A stretch of DNA of 64,000 nucleotides from the NCBI RefSeq assembly GCF_016937515.1, contig NZ_JAFHKM010000002.1, positions 4,707,001 to 4,771,000 of the forward strand, read 5' to 3'. This DNA comes from Cohnella algarum. GTDB lineage: Bacteria; Bacillota; Bacilli; Paenibacillales; Paenibacillaceae. The position numbers were made by a program, and so were the translations under genes. The notes under the pieces are model-generated. The model was not told where the DNA came from. It searched no databases and saw only the letters and a list, made by a program, of their open reading frames with translations. Below are positions 48,401 to 57,125 of the stretch, piece by piece (position 1 is the first letter of the stretch; each line of letters opens with the position of its first letter).

Positions 48401-49132
48401 ATGCAGGAGAACCATCCTTCGGCGGAAAAGGCCGAGGAAATCGGAAGGGACAGCTTCCTTCAAGGCGCAAAAGATTGTCTTCCTACTTTGTTGGGTTACT
48501 TGAGCATCGGGTTCGCCGCCGGCGTCGTCGGCAAAACATCGGGTCTTGGCATCGCGGAGATCGCGCTTATGTCCGTTATGATTTATGCCGGATCGGCGCA
48601 ATTTATCGCGGCCGGAATGGTTGCGGCAAACGGCTCCATAGCCGTCATCGTGTTCACGGTATTCATCGTCAACCTTCGCCACCTGCTGCTTAGCGCGGCG
48701 TTGTCGCCGTATTTCCGGCATTTGACTCCCGTGAAAAATATGCTGATCGGCGCGCTGCTCACGGACGAAACCTTCGGAGTCGCGATCCAAAGGGCGACCG
48801 ACGCGAATCGGATCGGCGAGCGTTGGATGCACGGGCTGAACCTGACGGCTTACCTGAATTGGATCGCGGCCACGTTGGCCGGAGCTTTTCTGGGGCGATG
48901 GATCGCAAATCCGGAAAAGTTCGGGCTGGATTTTGCTTTGTCCGCCATGTTTATCGGGCTGTTGGTCCTGCAGTTGACGAGCCGGAAAAACCTCGCGATC
49001 GATTTGATCGTCGCCGTAAGCGCGATCCTCATTGTCGCAGGAGCAAGCATGGCATTTTCGGCTAACGTCGGCGTGATCATAGCTGCGCTCATAGCCTCAA
49101 CGATCGGAATGGCGGTGGAAAAATGGAAATAA
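48401..49132 (+). CDS. azlC: AzlC-family branched-chain amino acid exporter, large subunit
   Basis: 243 residues from ATG 48401 behind GGAAAGGAA. The motif LGYLSIGFAAGVVGKTSGLG and YAGSAQFIAAGMVAANGS are characteristic of AzlC, with about six spans. With AzlD it forms a two-component exporter of branched-chain amino acids (family knowledge). Its stop overlaps azlD by 10 bases. Confidence 0.92.
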   Translation: MQENHPSAEKAEEIGRDSFLQGAKDCLPTLLGYLSIGFAAGVVGKTSGLGIAEIALMSVMIYAGSAQFIAAGMVAANGSIAVIVFTVFIVNLRHLLLSAALSPYFRHLTPVKNMLIGALLTDETFGVAIQRATDANRIGERWMHGLNLTAYLNWIAATLAGAFLGRWIANPEKFGLDFALSAMFIGLLVLQLTSRKNLAIDLIVAVSAILIVAGASMAFSANVGVIIAALIASTIGMAVEKWK

Positions 49133-49452
49133 GATGGGAAGTGTTTCTCATGATCGCAGGGGCGTCCATTGTCACGTTTATTCCGAGAATCGTCCCGCTC
49201 GTCTTGCTAAGCCGCATCCGGATCCCCGATTGGGGGATGACCTGGCTGAAATATGTCCCGATCGCCGTCATGGCGGCCTTGGTCGGGCAGGAGCTGTTCC
49301 TGGAAAACGGGAAGCCGGCCCTGTTCCCTCCCGGACCGGAGCTGTACGCCGCTTTGCCGACGATCGCGGTCGCCTTGCTGACGCGAAGCTTGTTGGCGAC
49401 GGTCGTCGCCGGGATGATTTCGATGATGCTGCTGCGGGCGTTATTGGGTTAA
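49123..49452 (+). CDS. azlD: AzlD-family branched-chain amino acid exporter, small subunit
   Basis: 109 residues with about four spans. It begins MEIRWEVFLMIAGASIVTFI with PRIVPLVLL, the AzlD signature. Partner of the azlC product just upstream. Confidence 0.9.
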   Translation: MEIRWEVFLMIAGASIVTFIPRIVPLVLLSRIRIPDWGMTWLKYVPIAVMAALVGQELFLENGKPALFPPGPELYAALPTIAVALLTRSLLATVVAGMISMMLLRALLG

Positions 49453-49700
49453 AAGGGGCAATGACGATGCGGAGGGAGAGGAGGCAATGGAATCGGTCCT
49501 TTTAACCCGCCGGGCCATCGCCGCGCCGATGGATCGAAAAACGGAGCATGCGGATGAAAGGACGAAGAGGTTCGCCTTTCCGGGGCCGCTTTGCGCGATT
49601 ATGCGGGGAGAGGAGACTTTACAGTTCCCGCAAAAGAATTTATTGTCATGGTTGGGAGTAAAGGGCTTTCAATCGGTCCGCAATTTCGTTCGGGGGAGTG
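49447..49700 (+). promoter_or_regulatory. Leader of the ABC exporter operon, with inverted repeat, upstream ORF and promoter
   Basis: GGGTTAAAAGG at the end of azlD (49447-49457) is exactly complementary to CCTTTTAACCC at 49498-49508. Between them AGGAGG at 49479-49484 precedes ATG 49487, which opens an ORF that runs into the exporter gene in another frame. A promoter-like pair TTTACA (49618-49623) and TATTGT (49641-49646), 17 bases apart, lies nearer the exporter start. In Bacillus subtilis the bmrCD exporter has a translated leader (bmrB); whether this is comparable is unproven. Confidence 0.4.
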
Positions 49701-51482
49701 ATGCGCGTTTTGGACTCACAACGGATTTTACGCGATTTTTTCCGCAAAACTTGGGCCTACTACCTGGTGTCGATCGCGCTGCATGCGGTTGCCAACGTGT
49801 TGAATGTTCAATTTCCCCGGGTGCTCGGTCATTTCACCGACGAGTTGAAGGACGGTTTGTTGTCTGCCGGCGACGTTGCCCGCTACAGCTGGACGCTGTT
49901 GGGCATCGGCGTCGGCTTTGCTCTGATCGGCGGCCTGGCGCAATATTTGGTCATGTATACGGGGCGATTTTTCGAATATATGAACCGCCGCCGGCTTTAC
50001 GCCCATTTTACGGAGCTTGGCGAGCGCTTTTATTCCCGCAACGGGGTCGGCAAGCTGCTCAGCTACTTTATGAACGACGTGACGGCGGTCCGGGAATCGA
50101 TTTCGATGGGCGTGAACCAGACGGCGGGAGCTTCGATTCTTCTCGTCTCGACGATCGTCATGCTGCTGGTCAGCGATGTGCCGTTCTATTTGGTCGCGGC
50201 CTGCATGATTCCGCTTCTGCTGATTCCCGTAATCGTCGTCATCGTCGGACCGAAAATCCGCAAGCGTTCCCTGAAGGTGCAGGAAGCGATCGGCACAATG
50301 ACGGAGACGGCCGAGGAACAGTTCGGCGGCATTCGCGTCACGAAAAAATTCGCGGTGGAAGACACGATGCGAAAACGGTTCGGCGCAACGGTCGACCGCA
50401 TTCGCGAACGCCAGCTCAAGCTGGTGCGCGTGTCTTCCCTGTTTCAGGCGCTGATCCCGTTTCTCGGCGCGACTTCCCTCATCATCGCGCTCGCGTTCGG
50501 AGGCTACTTGACGATCGCCGGGCGCATTTCGCTGGGGAGCTTTGTCGCCCTTACACTGTATATCCGGATGCTGATGAATCCGTTGCAGCAGATCGGAAAC
50601 GTCATTAACGTCGTTCAACGGGCTCGCGCGTCGCTCGACCGGCTGAACGAGCTGCTGAGCCGCAAGCCCGATATTCGGGAAGCGGACGATGCCGTCGCCG
50701 TCGATTTCGCGAATTCGGGCATCCGGGTTCGCAATCTGTCGTTCTCCTATGAAGAAGGGGAGGACGGCGGAATCAGCCGCCAGGCGCTGCGAAATATTTC
50801 GCTGTCCGTGCCGTCCGGCGCGACGCTCGGTATCGTGGGGCGTACCGGAAGCGGGAAAACGACGCTGATGAAGCTTCTGCTACGAACGTACGACCCGCCG
50901 GCGGGAACGGTCTTCTACGGCGAGCGGGACGTACGGGAGCTGACGCTCGCAAGCCTGAGAGAAGGGATCGCCTACGTCCCGCAGGACGGCTTCCTTTTCA
51001 GCTCCACCATTCGGGAAAACATCGCGTTTTACAAGCGGGATTCCGACCTGAAGGACATCGAGCGCGCGGCGAAGCATGCGAGGGTGTACGATAACATCGT
51101 CGAATTCCCGGACAAATTCGAGACGAAGCTCGGCGAGCGCGGCGTAACGCTTTCCGGCGGCCAGCGGCAGCGCACGAGTCTGGCCCGCGGCATCATCAAA
51201 AACGCGCCGATCCTCATTCTGGACGACAGCGTCAGCGCGGTCGACGCCGTGACGGAGACGGAAATCATGGAAACGATCCGCGCGATCCGCAAAGGCAAGA
51301 CGACGATCATGATCGCCCACCGGATCAGCGCGCTGAAGCATGCCGACGAAATTGTCGTGCTGGACGAAGGCGCGATCGTCCAGCGGGGAACGCACGCGGC
51401 GCTGTTGGCGGAGGAAGGCTTGTACCGGACGCTCCATGACATACAGGAAGAGGGGACGCGGCTGCATGGCACAGGCAATTAA
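49701..51482 (+). CDS. ABC exporter subunit with fused membrane and ATPase domains (first of a pair)
   Basis: 593 residues from ATG 49701 (GGGGGAG upstream; GTG 49698 is alternative). Six spans (residues ~20-320) precede an ATPase with Walker A GRTGSGKTTLMK, the ABC signature LSGGQRQRTSLARGI and Walker B ILILDDSVSAVD. The residue after Walker B is Asp in place of the catalytic Glu (LDDSVS), so this half probably has the degenerate site of a heterodimeric exporter. Its 3' end overlaps the partner gene. Multidrug or lipid export is likely (inference). Confidence 0.9.
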   Translation: MRVLDSQRILRDFFRKTWAYYLVSIALHAVANVLNVQFPRVLGHFTDELKDGLLSAGDVARYSWTLLGIGVGFALIGGLAQYLVMYTGRFFEYMNRRRLYAHFTELGERFYSRNGVGKLLSYFMNDVTAVRESISMGVNQTAGASILLVSTIVMLLVSDVPFYLVAACMIPLLLIPVIVVIVGPKIRKRSLKVQEAIGTMTETAEEQFGGIRVTKKFAVEDTMRKRFGATVDRIRERQLKLVRVSSLFQALIPFLGATSLIIALAFGGYLTIAGRISLGSFVALTLYIRMLMNPLQQIGNVINVVQRARASLDRLNELLSRKPDIREADDAVAVDFANSGIRVRNLSFSYEEGEDGGISRQALRNISLSVPSGATLGIVGRTGSGKTTLMKLLLRTYDPPAGTVFYGERDVRELTLASLREGIAYVPQDGFLFSSTIRENIAFYKRDSDLKDIERAAKHARVYDNIVEFPDKFETKLGERGVTLSGGQRQRTSLARGIIKNAPILILDDSVSAVDAVTETEIMETIRAIRKGKTTIMIAHRISALKHADEIVVLDEGAIVQRGTHAALLAEEGLYRTLHDIQEEGTRLHGTGN

Positions 51483-53295
51483 CAATTGGCAGACGGACCG
51501 GAAGGCCGATCTCAACGAGCCCAAAGAAAAACCGAAGTACATTTCCACGTTCCGCGCATTATCCGGGTATATCGGGGAACATCGCCGGACGTTCGCCGGC
51601 TTTATCGCCTGCACGCTGATCGCGATCATGGCGGAGCTTATGCAGCCGTATTTGGTCAAAATCGCGATCGACGACAATTTGATGGCGGGGAAAAACGATT
51701 ACGGGAGCTTGCTCGCCATTTGCGGCATTTATTTCGTGCTGTCGCTTTCGGCCTTTTTTTTCGCCTACTTGCAGAACAATCTTCTTCAGAAGGCAGGGCA
51801 AAGCATCGTCGCCAGCATCCGCAAGCGGCTGTTCGAGCATATTTCGAAGCTGTCCATGTCCTATTTCGACCGCAACCCGAGCGGAAGCCTCATCACGCAC
51901 GTGTCCAGCGATACGGAGGCGATCAACCAGTTTTTCAATCAGGTCTTGCTCAGCCTGTTCCGGGACGGGCTTACGCTGCTGTTCATCCTGGCGCTGATGT
52001 TTCAGCTGGATGCCACTCTGACGCTGTACTGCCTGCTTATTCTGCCGGTCATCGCGGGCATCGCCGTCGCCTTCCGGACGTATATGCGCAAGACGTACCA
52101 GCTGGCGCGGACCCGCTTGTCGCGAATGATCGCATTCGTGGCCGAAAATCTGGCCGGCATGAACCTGATCCAGGTGTTCCATCAGCAAAAGGAGCAAAAA
52201 AAGCAGTTCCGCGAACGAAACGACTCGTATTTCCAAGCGAACGTACGGGAAATTCGCACGAACGTGCTGTTCAACCGCTCGTACGAAGTGTTGAACAATT
52301 TGGCGATCGCCTTCGTCACTTGGCTCGGCGGGGAAGCCGTGCTCGGCCGGTCGTTGGAGTTCGGCGTGCTTTACGCTTTTATCACCTATATCCGCATGTT
52401 TTTCCAGCCGATCAACAACATCACGCAGCAGTGGAATACGCTGCAATCCGCGACCGTCGCCATCAACCGGATTTGGAACATCTTCGCCATCCAGCCGGAA
52501 ATCAGGGATTTGCCCGTCCCGACGAAAGTCGAGATCGGCAATGTCGCCGGAAAGATCGATTTCGATCGCGTCACGTTCGCCTATCCCGGAGGAGCGCCGG
52601 TCATCAAGGAGCTGGATCTGCATATTCGTCCCGGCGAAATGATCGGCATCGTCGGCACGACGGGCGCCGGCAAAAGCTCGATGATCAGCCTGCTGTGCCG
52701 GTTCTACGACGTGAACGAAGGCAGCGTCCGGATCGACGGTCACGACATCCGCGGGCTGGCCCAGCGCGATCTGCACCGGATGGTCGGCCTTGTGCAGCAG
52801 GAGCCGTATTTGTATTCCGGCACGGTGCTCGACAACGTGCGGATGTTCGACGAAAGGTTTTCGCGCGAGGACGTCGTTCGCGCTTGCGAGTTTATCGGCG
52901 CCGACTCTGTCATTCGGAAGATGAAGGACGGTTACGACACGAAGCTGTCGGAGCGGGGAAGCGGCCTGTCCGCCGGCGAACGGCAGCTCATCTCCTTCGC
53001 GCGCATCATTCTGTACGCGCCGAAAATTTTGATCCTGGACGAGGCGACGGCCAATCTGGACTCGCACACGGAGCAGCTCGTGCAGCACGCGCTCGAGCGC
53101 GTATCCGTCGGCCGGACGACACTGGTCATCGCCCACCGGCTGTCCACGATCATGGGAGCGGACCGGATTCTCGTCATGAGCAAAGGCCGGATCGCGGAGC
53201 AGGGGACGCACGAAGATCTGCTGAAGCGGGGCGGCATTTACGAGGAGCTGTATAAGCATTCCCAGGGCCGGCAGGAGAAGGTCGGAGCGGGGTGA
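51466..53295 (+). CDS. ABC exporter subunit with fused membrane and ATPase domains (second of a pair)
   Basis: 609 residues from ATG 51466. Six spans then Walker A GTTGAGKSSMIS and Walker B ILILDEATANLD with the normal catalytic Glu. The signature is altered (GLSAGERQLISF, Ala for the second Gly). A degenerate LDD subunit plus a competent LDE subunit matches asymmetric heterodimeric exporters such as BmrC/BmrD and YfiB/YfiC. Confidence 0.9.
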   Translation: MAQAINNWQTDRKADLNEPKEKPKYISTFRALSGYIGEHRRTFAGFIACTLIAIMAELMQPYLVKIAIDDNLMAGKNDYGSLLAICGIYFVLSLSAFFFAYLQNNLLQKAGQSIVASIRKRLFEHISKLSMSYFDRNPSGSLITHVSSDTEAINQFFNQVLLSLFRDGLTLLFILALMFQLDATLTLYCLLILPVIAGIAVAFRTYMRKTYQLARTRLSRMIAFVAENLAGMNLIQVFHQQKEQKKQFRERNDSYFQANVREIRTNVLFNRSYEVLNNLAIAFVTWLGGEAVLGRSLEFGVLYAFITYIRMFFQPINNITQQWNTLQSATVAINRIWNIFAIQPEIRDLPVPTKVEIGNVAGKIDFDRVTFAYPGGAPVIKELDLHIRPGEMIGIVGTTGAGKSSMISLLCRFYDVNEGSVRIDGHDIRGLAQRDLHRMVGLVQQEPYLYSGTVLDNVRMFDERFSREDVVRACEFIGADSVIRKMKDGYDTKLSERGSGLSAGERQLISFARIILYAPKILILDEATANLDSHTEQLVQHALERVSVGRTTLVIAHRLSTIMGADRILVMSKGRIAEQGTHEDLLKRGGIYEELYKHSQGRQEKVGAG

Positions 53296-53380
53296 AACGG
53301 ACCGCGGGAAATCCGACGGAGAAGGCCGAACCAAACGGGCGTTCGGACAAAAAGGCGGGCCGGCCCGTCGGAGCAAGATC

Positions 53381-53659
53381 TTGCCCCCGAACGCGGAGCA
53401 TGGTATGATGTACCTAATTTGAACGACGGGAGCTGAAGAGAATAATGTGATTTTTCTTGCGGATCGAAGAACACGCCTTAGCGCCATGCGAAGCGTCGTT
53501 TTATCGTGTCATGCAAGAAGGTTGCTTATTCTTTTCGCTCAATCGCGTCGATCCTCCGCCGGTCCCCTCGGGACAGACGGGTTCGCTGCATCCATTTGAG
53601 CCGTAAGAAAGGCAACTTTCTTGCGGCTTTTTGAATTGCGCGAACGGAGGTCGATTTAT
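53381..53659 (+). promoter_or_regulatory. Transcription attenuator leader of the Lsa-type ABC-F gene
   Basis: Promoter TTGCCC (53381-53386) and TATGAT (53404-53409), 17 bases apart. A terminator at 53600-53632 (GCCGTAAGAAAG with CTTTCTTGCGGC, then TTTTT) sits just before the gene. TTTCTTGCGG at 53453-53462 repeats the terminator's 3' arm and can pair with CCGTAAGAAA of its 5' arm to make an antiterminator. GCAAGAA at 53513-53519 can pair with TTCTTGC at 53454-53460 and block that. An upstream ORF (GTG 53447 to the TGA at about 53597-53599, ~50 codons) and a start-stop ATGTGA at 53445 cover the switching region, so ribosome position could set the outcome. Confidence 0.7.
53600..53632 (+). terminator. 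Attenuator terminator upstream of the ABC-F gene
   Basis: A 12-bp stem (one G-U pair) with a GCAA tetraloop, followed by five T. It lies 28 bases before the ABC-F start, so it must be bypassed for expression. Confidence 0.88.
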
Positions 53660-55138
53660 ATGTCATTGATCCAGGTTTCGAACCTGACATTTGCTTACGA
53701 AGGCAGCTACGACAACATTTTCGAAAACGTCAGCTTTCAGATCGATACGGACTGGAAGCTCGGATTCACGGGGAGAAACGGCAGAGGCAAGACGACGTTC
53801 CTGAACCTTCTGCTCGGCAAATACGAGTATGGCGGGAGCATTTCCGCAAGCGTCGATTTCGAATACTTCCCGTATCCGGTCGCCAATAAGGACAACCTGA
53901 CGATCGATGTCATCGGCGACGTTTACCCGGATTACGTCCACTGGGAATTGATGCGCGAGCTTTCGCTGCTTAAGGTTTCCGAGGACGTGTTGTACCGGCC
54001 CTTCAATACGCTTTCCAACGGGGAGCAGACGAAGGTGCTGCTGGCGGCTTTGTTCCTGAAAGAAAACAGCTTTTTGCTCATCGACGAGCCGACCAACCAT
54101 CTGGATATGGAGGCCAGAAAGCTCGTCGGCGATTACCTCGACGCCAAGCGCGGCTTTATTCTGGTGTCCCACGATCGCTTCTTTCTCGATCATTGCGTCG
54201 ATCACATCCTGTCTATCAACAAGACCGACATCGACATTCAAAAGGGCAATTTTACGGACTGGTGGGAAAATAAGCAAAGGCAGGACCGGTTCGAACTCGC
54301 CGAAAACGAAAAGCTGAAAAAAGACATCAAACGCCTTTCGGAGGCCGCGAGACGCACGAGCGATTGGTCCGACGCGGTGGAAAAGACGAAAAACGGCACA
54401 AGAAACGGCGGCTTGCGGCCGGACAAAGGCTATATCGGCCACAAGGCCGCCAAAATGATGAAGCGATCGAAATCGCTGGAGCACCGGCAGCAATCCGCGA
54501 TCGAAGAAAAGTCCAAGCTGCTTAAAAACGTAGAGTCCTCCGAGAGCCTCAAGATTGCCCAGCTCGCGTACCCTAAAAGCCGGCTTGTCGAGCTCGACCG
54601 CCTGTCGATTCGTTACGGCAAGAAGATCGCTTGCTCCGATGTCAGCTTTACGATCGAGCAAGGCGAGCGAATCGCCCTGTCAGGCCGAAACGGCTCCGGA
54701 AAATCCAGCCTTCTCAAGCTGATTTGCGGCGAAGACCTGGCGTATGACGGTACGTTCCGGCGAGGGAGCCAGCTGAAAATTTCGTACGTGTCGCAGGATA
54801 CGTCGGACTTGAAAGGCAATCTTGCCGATTACGCAAGAGAATACGGGATCGACGAGAGTCTGTTCAAGTCGATTCTGCGCAAACTGGATTTTGCTCGCGT
54901 TCAATTCGAAAAAGACATGTCGTCCTTCAGCGGCGGCCAGAAAAAAAAGGTGCTGATCGCGAGAAGTCTTTGCGAACGCGCCCATCTGCACGTTTGGGAC
55001 GAACCGCTGAATTTCATCGACGTCATCTCCCGCATGCAAATCGAAGAGCTGCTGCTCGAATACGCGCCGACCCTGCTGTTCGTGGAGCACGACCGCGAGT
55101 TTTGCCGAAAAATCGCAACCCGAACGATCGAACTTTAA
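53660..55138 (+). CDS. Lsa-type ABC-F ribosomal protection protein
   Basis: 492 residues from ATG 53660. Two ATPase domains without membrane spans: Walker A GRNGRGKTTFLN and GRNGSGKSSLLK, signatures TLSNGEQTK and SFSGGQKKK, with a charged inter-domain linker (about residues 190-310) that reaches toward the peptidyl-transferase centre. The length and sequence resemble Lsa proteins, which displace lincosamides, streptogramin A and pleuromutilins from ribosomes. Second-domain Walker B is VWDEPLNFID. The attenuator upstream supports drug-inducible expression. Confidence 0.88.
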   Translation: MSLIQVSNLTFAYEGSYDNIFENVSFQIDTDWKLGFTGRNGRGKTTFLNLLLGKYEYGGSISASVDFEYFPYPVANKDNLTIDVIGDVYPDYVHWELMRELSLLKVSEDVLYRPFNTLSNGEQTKVLLAALFLKENSFLLIDEPTNHLDMEARKLVGDYLDAKRGFILVSHDRFFLDHCVDHILSINKTDIDIQKGNFTDWWENKQRQDRFELAENEKLKKDIKRLSEAARRTSDWSDAVEKTKNGTRNGGLRPDKGYIGHKAAKMMKRSKSLEHRQQSAIEEKSKLLKNVESSESLKIAQLAYPKSRLVELDRLSIRYGKKIACSDVSFTIEQGERIALSGRNGSGKSSLLKLICGEDLAYDGTFRRGSQLKISYVSQDTSDLKGNLADYAREYGIDESLFKSILRKLDFARVQFEKDMSSFSGGQKKKVLIARSLCERAHLHVWDEPLNFIDVISRMQIEELLLEYAPTLLFVEHDREFCRKIATRTIEL

Positions 55139-55164
55139 AAAACCGTATCATTTGACAAATAATC

Positions 55165-55196
55165 AAGCTCTCCGCCTTGGGCGGGGGCTTTTGTTA
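55165..55196 (+). terminator. Terminator after the ABC-F gene
   Basis: AAGCTCTCCGCC pairs with GGCGGGGGCTT (with mismatches) around TTG, followed by TTGTT. Confidence 0.65.
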
Positions 55197-55220
55197 GTGA
55201 GAAGTTAACAGGATCGTCAA

Positions 55221-55271
55221 TTGACAAAGTCTCGTTCTCTTTTCTATAATTTAATTGAACAACTGTACAAT
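55221..55271 (+). promoter_or_regulatory. Strong promoter and palindromic operator of the SDR gene
   Basis: TTGACA (55221-55226) and TATAAT (55245-55250), 18 bases apart, are consensus boxes. ATTGAACAACTGTACAAT at 55254-55271 is a dyad of the form ATTGNACANNTGTNCAAT with an imperfect centre, placed over the transcription start. The TetR protein encoded downstream at 56198 is the natural candidate binder. Confidence 0.65.
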
Positions 55272-55292
55272 AAAATTCGGGGAGGGATCGTT

Positions 55293-56054
55293 ATGCGTTT
55301 GGAAGGAAAAGTAGCGGTTGTAACGGGCGCGGCATCGGGCATGGGCAAGGCGATTGCGGAGCTGTACGCGAAAGAGGGAGCCAAAGTCGTCGTTTCCGAC
55401 CTTAATCTCGAAGGTGCGGAAGCGGTTGCATCCGGAATCAGAGCGAACGGCGGCGAAGCGATCGCGATAAAAACGAACGTCGGGAAGCTGGAAGATATTA
55501 ACGCCATGATCGATACGGCCGTCAACGAATTCGGCACGCTCGACATTCTCGTCAACAATGCCGGCATTATGGACAATATGGCGGCGGCCGGAGACGTGAA
55601 CGACGAGAAGTGGGACCTGGTTTTCGACGTCAACACGAAAGGCGTCATGCGCGCGATCCGCAAAGCGATTCCGATTTTTCTCGAAAAAGGAAAAGGCGTC
55701 ATCGTCAATACGGCTTCGACGGGCGGCTTCAGCGGCGCTCACGCGGGCGTTGCCTATACGGCCTCCAAGCATGCCGTCATCGGCATCACGAAAAACACCG
55801 GTTTCATGTACGCGCAAAAAGGCATCCGCTGCAACGCGATCGCGCCGGGGGCGACGATTACGAACATTTCGGCATCCATGTCGAATTGGGACGAGTTCGG
55901 CGCTTCGCGCACGAAGGTGACCCAAGGCGTCATTCCGCGCGCCGGCCAGCCGGAGGAAATCGCGCAAGTGGCGTTGTTCCTGGCGTCCGACGAATCGAGC
56001 TTCGTGAACGGGGCGGTCATTACCGCGGATGCGGGCTGGACCGCGGGCTTCTGA
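55293..56054 (+). CDS. Classical short-chain dehydrogenase/reductase
   Basis: 253 residues from ATG 55293 behind GGGGAGGG. Cofactor motif TGAASGMG (residues ~12-19), NNAG (~90) and catalytic YTASK (~157-161). It ends with the typical FVNGAVITADAGWTAGF. Substrate unknown; glucose or 3-oxoacyl dehydrogenase-like families are possible. It is followed by a terminator and a TetR gene. Confidence 0.9.
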   Translation: MRLEGKVAVVTGAASGMGKAIAELYAKEGAKVVVSDLNLEGAEAVASGIRANGGEAIAIKTNVGKLEDINAMIDTAVNEFGTLDILVNNAGIMDNMAAAGDVNDEKWDLVFDVNTKGVMRAIRKAIPIFLEKGKGVIVNTASTGGFSGAHAGVAYTASKHAVIGITKNTGFMYAQKGIRCNAIAPGATITNISASMSNWDEFGASRTKVTQGVIPRAGQPEEIAQVALFLASDESSFVNGAVITADAGWTAGF

Positions 56055-56095
56055 CGCAAGGGGAGACGGCGCAAGAGGGATTTTTTTAACAAATC

Positions 56096-56131
56096 AAGGC
56101 TGCGGGCGGACAAGCTGCCCGCAGCCTTTTT
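56096..56131 (+). terminator. Terminator after the SDR gene
   Basis: GGCTGCGGGC pairs with GCCCGCAGCC, followed by TTTTT. Confidence 0.88.
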
Positions 56132-56197
56132 ACATTTTGCCCGTAACGATTTATAATACCATGCAACGATTGTTCCGGCAGGGAGTTGCATAAAACG

Positions 56198-56788
56198 ATG
56201 AATGAAAACGATTTAAGAGTCATCAAAACGAAAAAAGCGCTGCATCAAGCTCTCCTGACGCTGCTTCGATCGAAGGCGCTGGAGTCGATTTCCGTGTCGG
56301 CCCTTTGCCGCGAGGCGAAAGTGAACAGGGGCACCTTTTACCTCCACTATCCGGATGTCGGGGCGCTGTTTGACGAGCATCTGAAGCACTTGCTGAAAGA
56401 TTTGGAGGAATCGTATTACGAGCCGTACCGGCACGTCTCCCGCTTGATTCCGAGGGATCTCGACCCCTCCACAATTCGCATTTTCCATCATGTGAAGAAA
56501 TACCAGCCGTTTTACGAAATCGTATTCGATAAAAAATCCACGCTGTCGTATTACTACTCTTTGTTCGAGAAAATAAAGGGCTTGATGCGGGAAAGCAATT
56601 CGTTCCATGAAACGGACGAAAAAGATCTCGCGTTGGTGATCGCCTACCAGGCCAACGCCATCATGGGACTGCTCATTCAATGGAGCGAGGACGGCTTTGC
56701 GCGCAGCCCGGAATATATGAACGAGCAGCTTACGTTTTTATTAAGATCGGCGAGCCAAGCCGGCGCTTCACAGGATGACCTACCCTAA
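56198..56788 (+). CDS. TetR-family regulator (TetR_C_7/DhaS-like)
   Basis: 196 residues from ATG 56198 (GGGAG upstream). N-terminal helix-turn-helix VSALCREAKVNRGTFYLHYP. The C-terminal domain with YEIVFDKKSTLSYYYSLFEK resembles the DhaS/YxbF-type TetR group in bacilli. It probably represses the upstream SDR gene. Confidence 0.88.
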   Translation: MNENDLRVIKTKKALHQALLTLLRSKALESISVSALCREAKVNRGTFYLHYPDVGALFDEHLKHLLKDLEESYYEPYRHVSRLIPRDLDPSTIRIFHHVKKYQPFYEIVFDKKSTLSYYYSLFEKIKGLMRESNSFHETDEKDLALVIAYQANAIMGLLIQWSEDGFARSPEYMNEQLTFLLRSASQAGASQDDLP

Positions 56789-56803
56789 AGCGGATTGCTG
56801 CGC

Positions 56804-57125
56804 TTAGGCTTCGATTCCGTGCGTCAACTCGCGCACCCGCATGCGAACGTACTGCCGCCGCTCTTCTTCCGATTTTTCCATGCCCATGAAACGCAACTGA
56901 AACGCATGTTGAAAACAGCTGCCCAGCAGCAGATCGGCCGCCGCTTTCGGGTCGACGCCCGCGTGGATTCGTCCCAGCCGCTGCTCGCCGCTCAAGTAGG
57001 CAGCCAGTGCCTCATTCGCCCGGTGTGGTCCTTCGTTCCGTTCCGTCATTCCTTCCCGGAGGCGGTCCAAGAGCGACGTCTCCGAGAATACGACTGGATA
57101 CGAAAACTGTTTTTCAGGATTTGCA
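56804..57125 (-). pseudogene. TetR-family regulator, C-terminal fragment only
   Basis: The sequence FSYPVVFSETSLLDRLREGM through ELTHGIEA is the C-terminal ligand domain of a TetR protein. No helix-turn-helix can be found; upstream of about 57125 the DNA belongs to the opposite-strand anti-sigma fragment. A deletion has joined two partial genes. Confidence 0.65.

Noticed and set aside
49487..50608. 373-codon ORF overlapping the first ABC exporter gene
   Set aside because: Only its first ~70 codons lie outside the exporter gene; the remainder is a shadow frame. The start is kept only as a possible leader.
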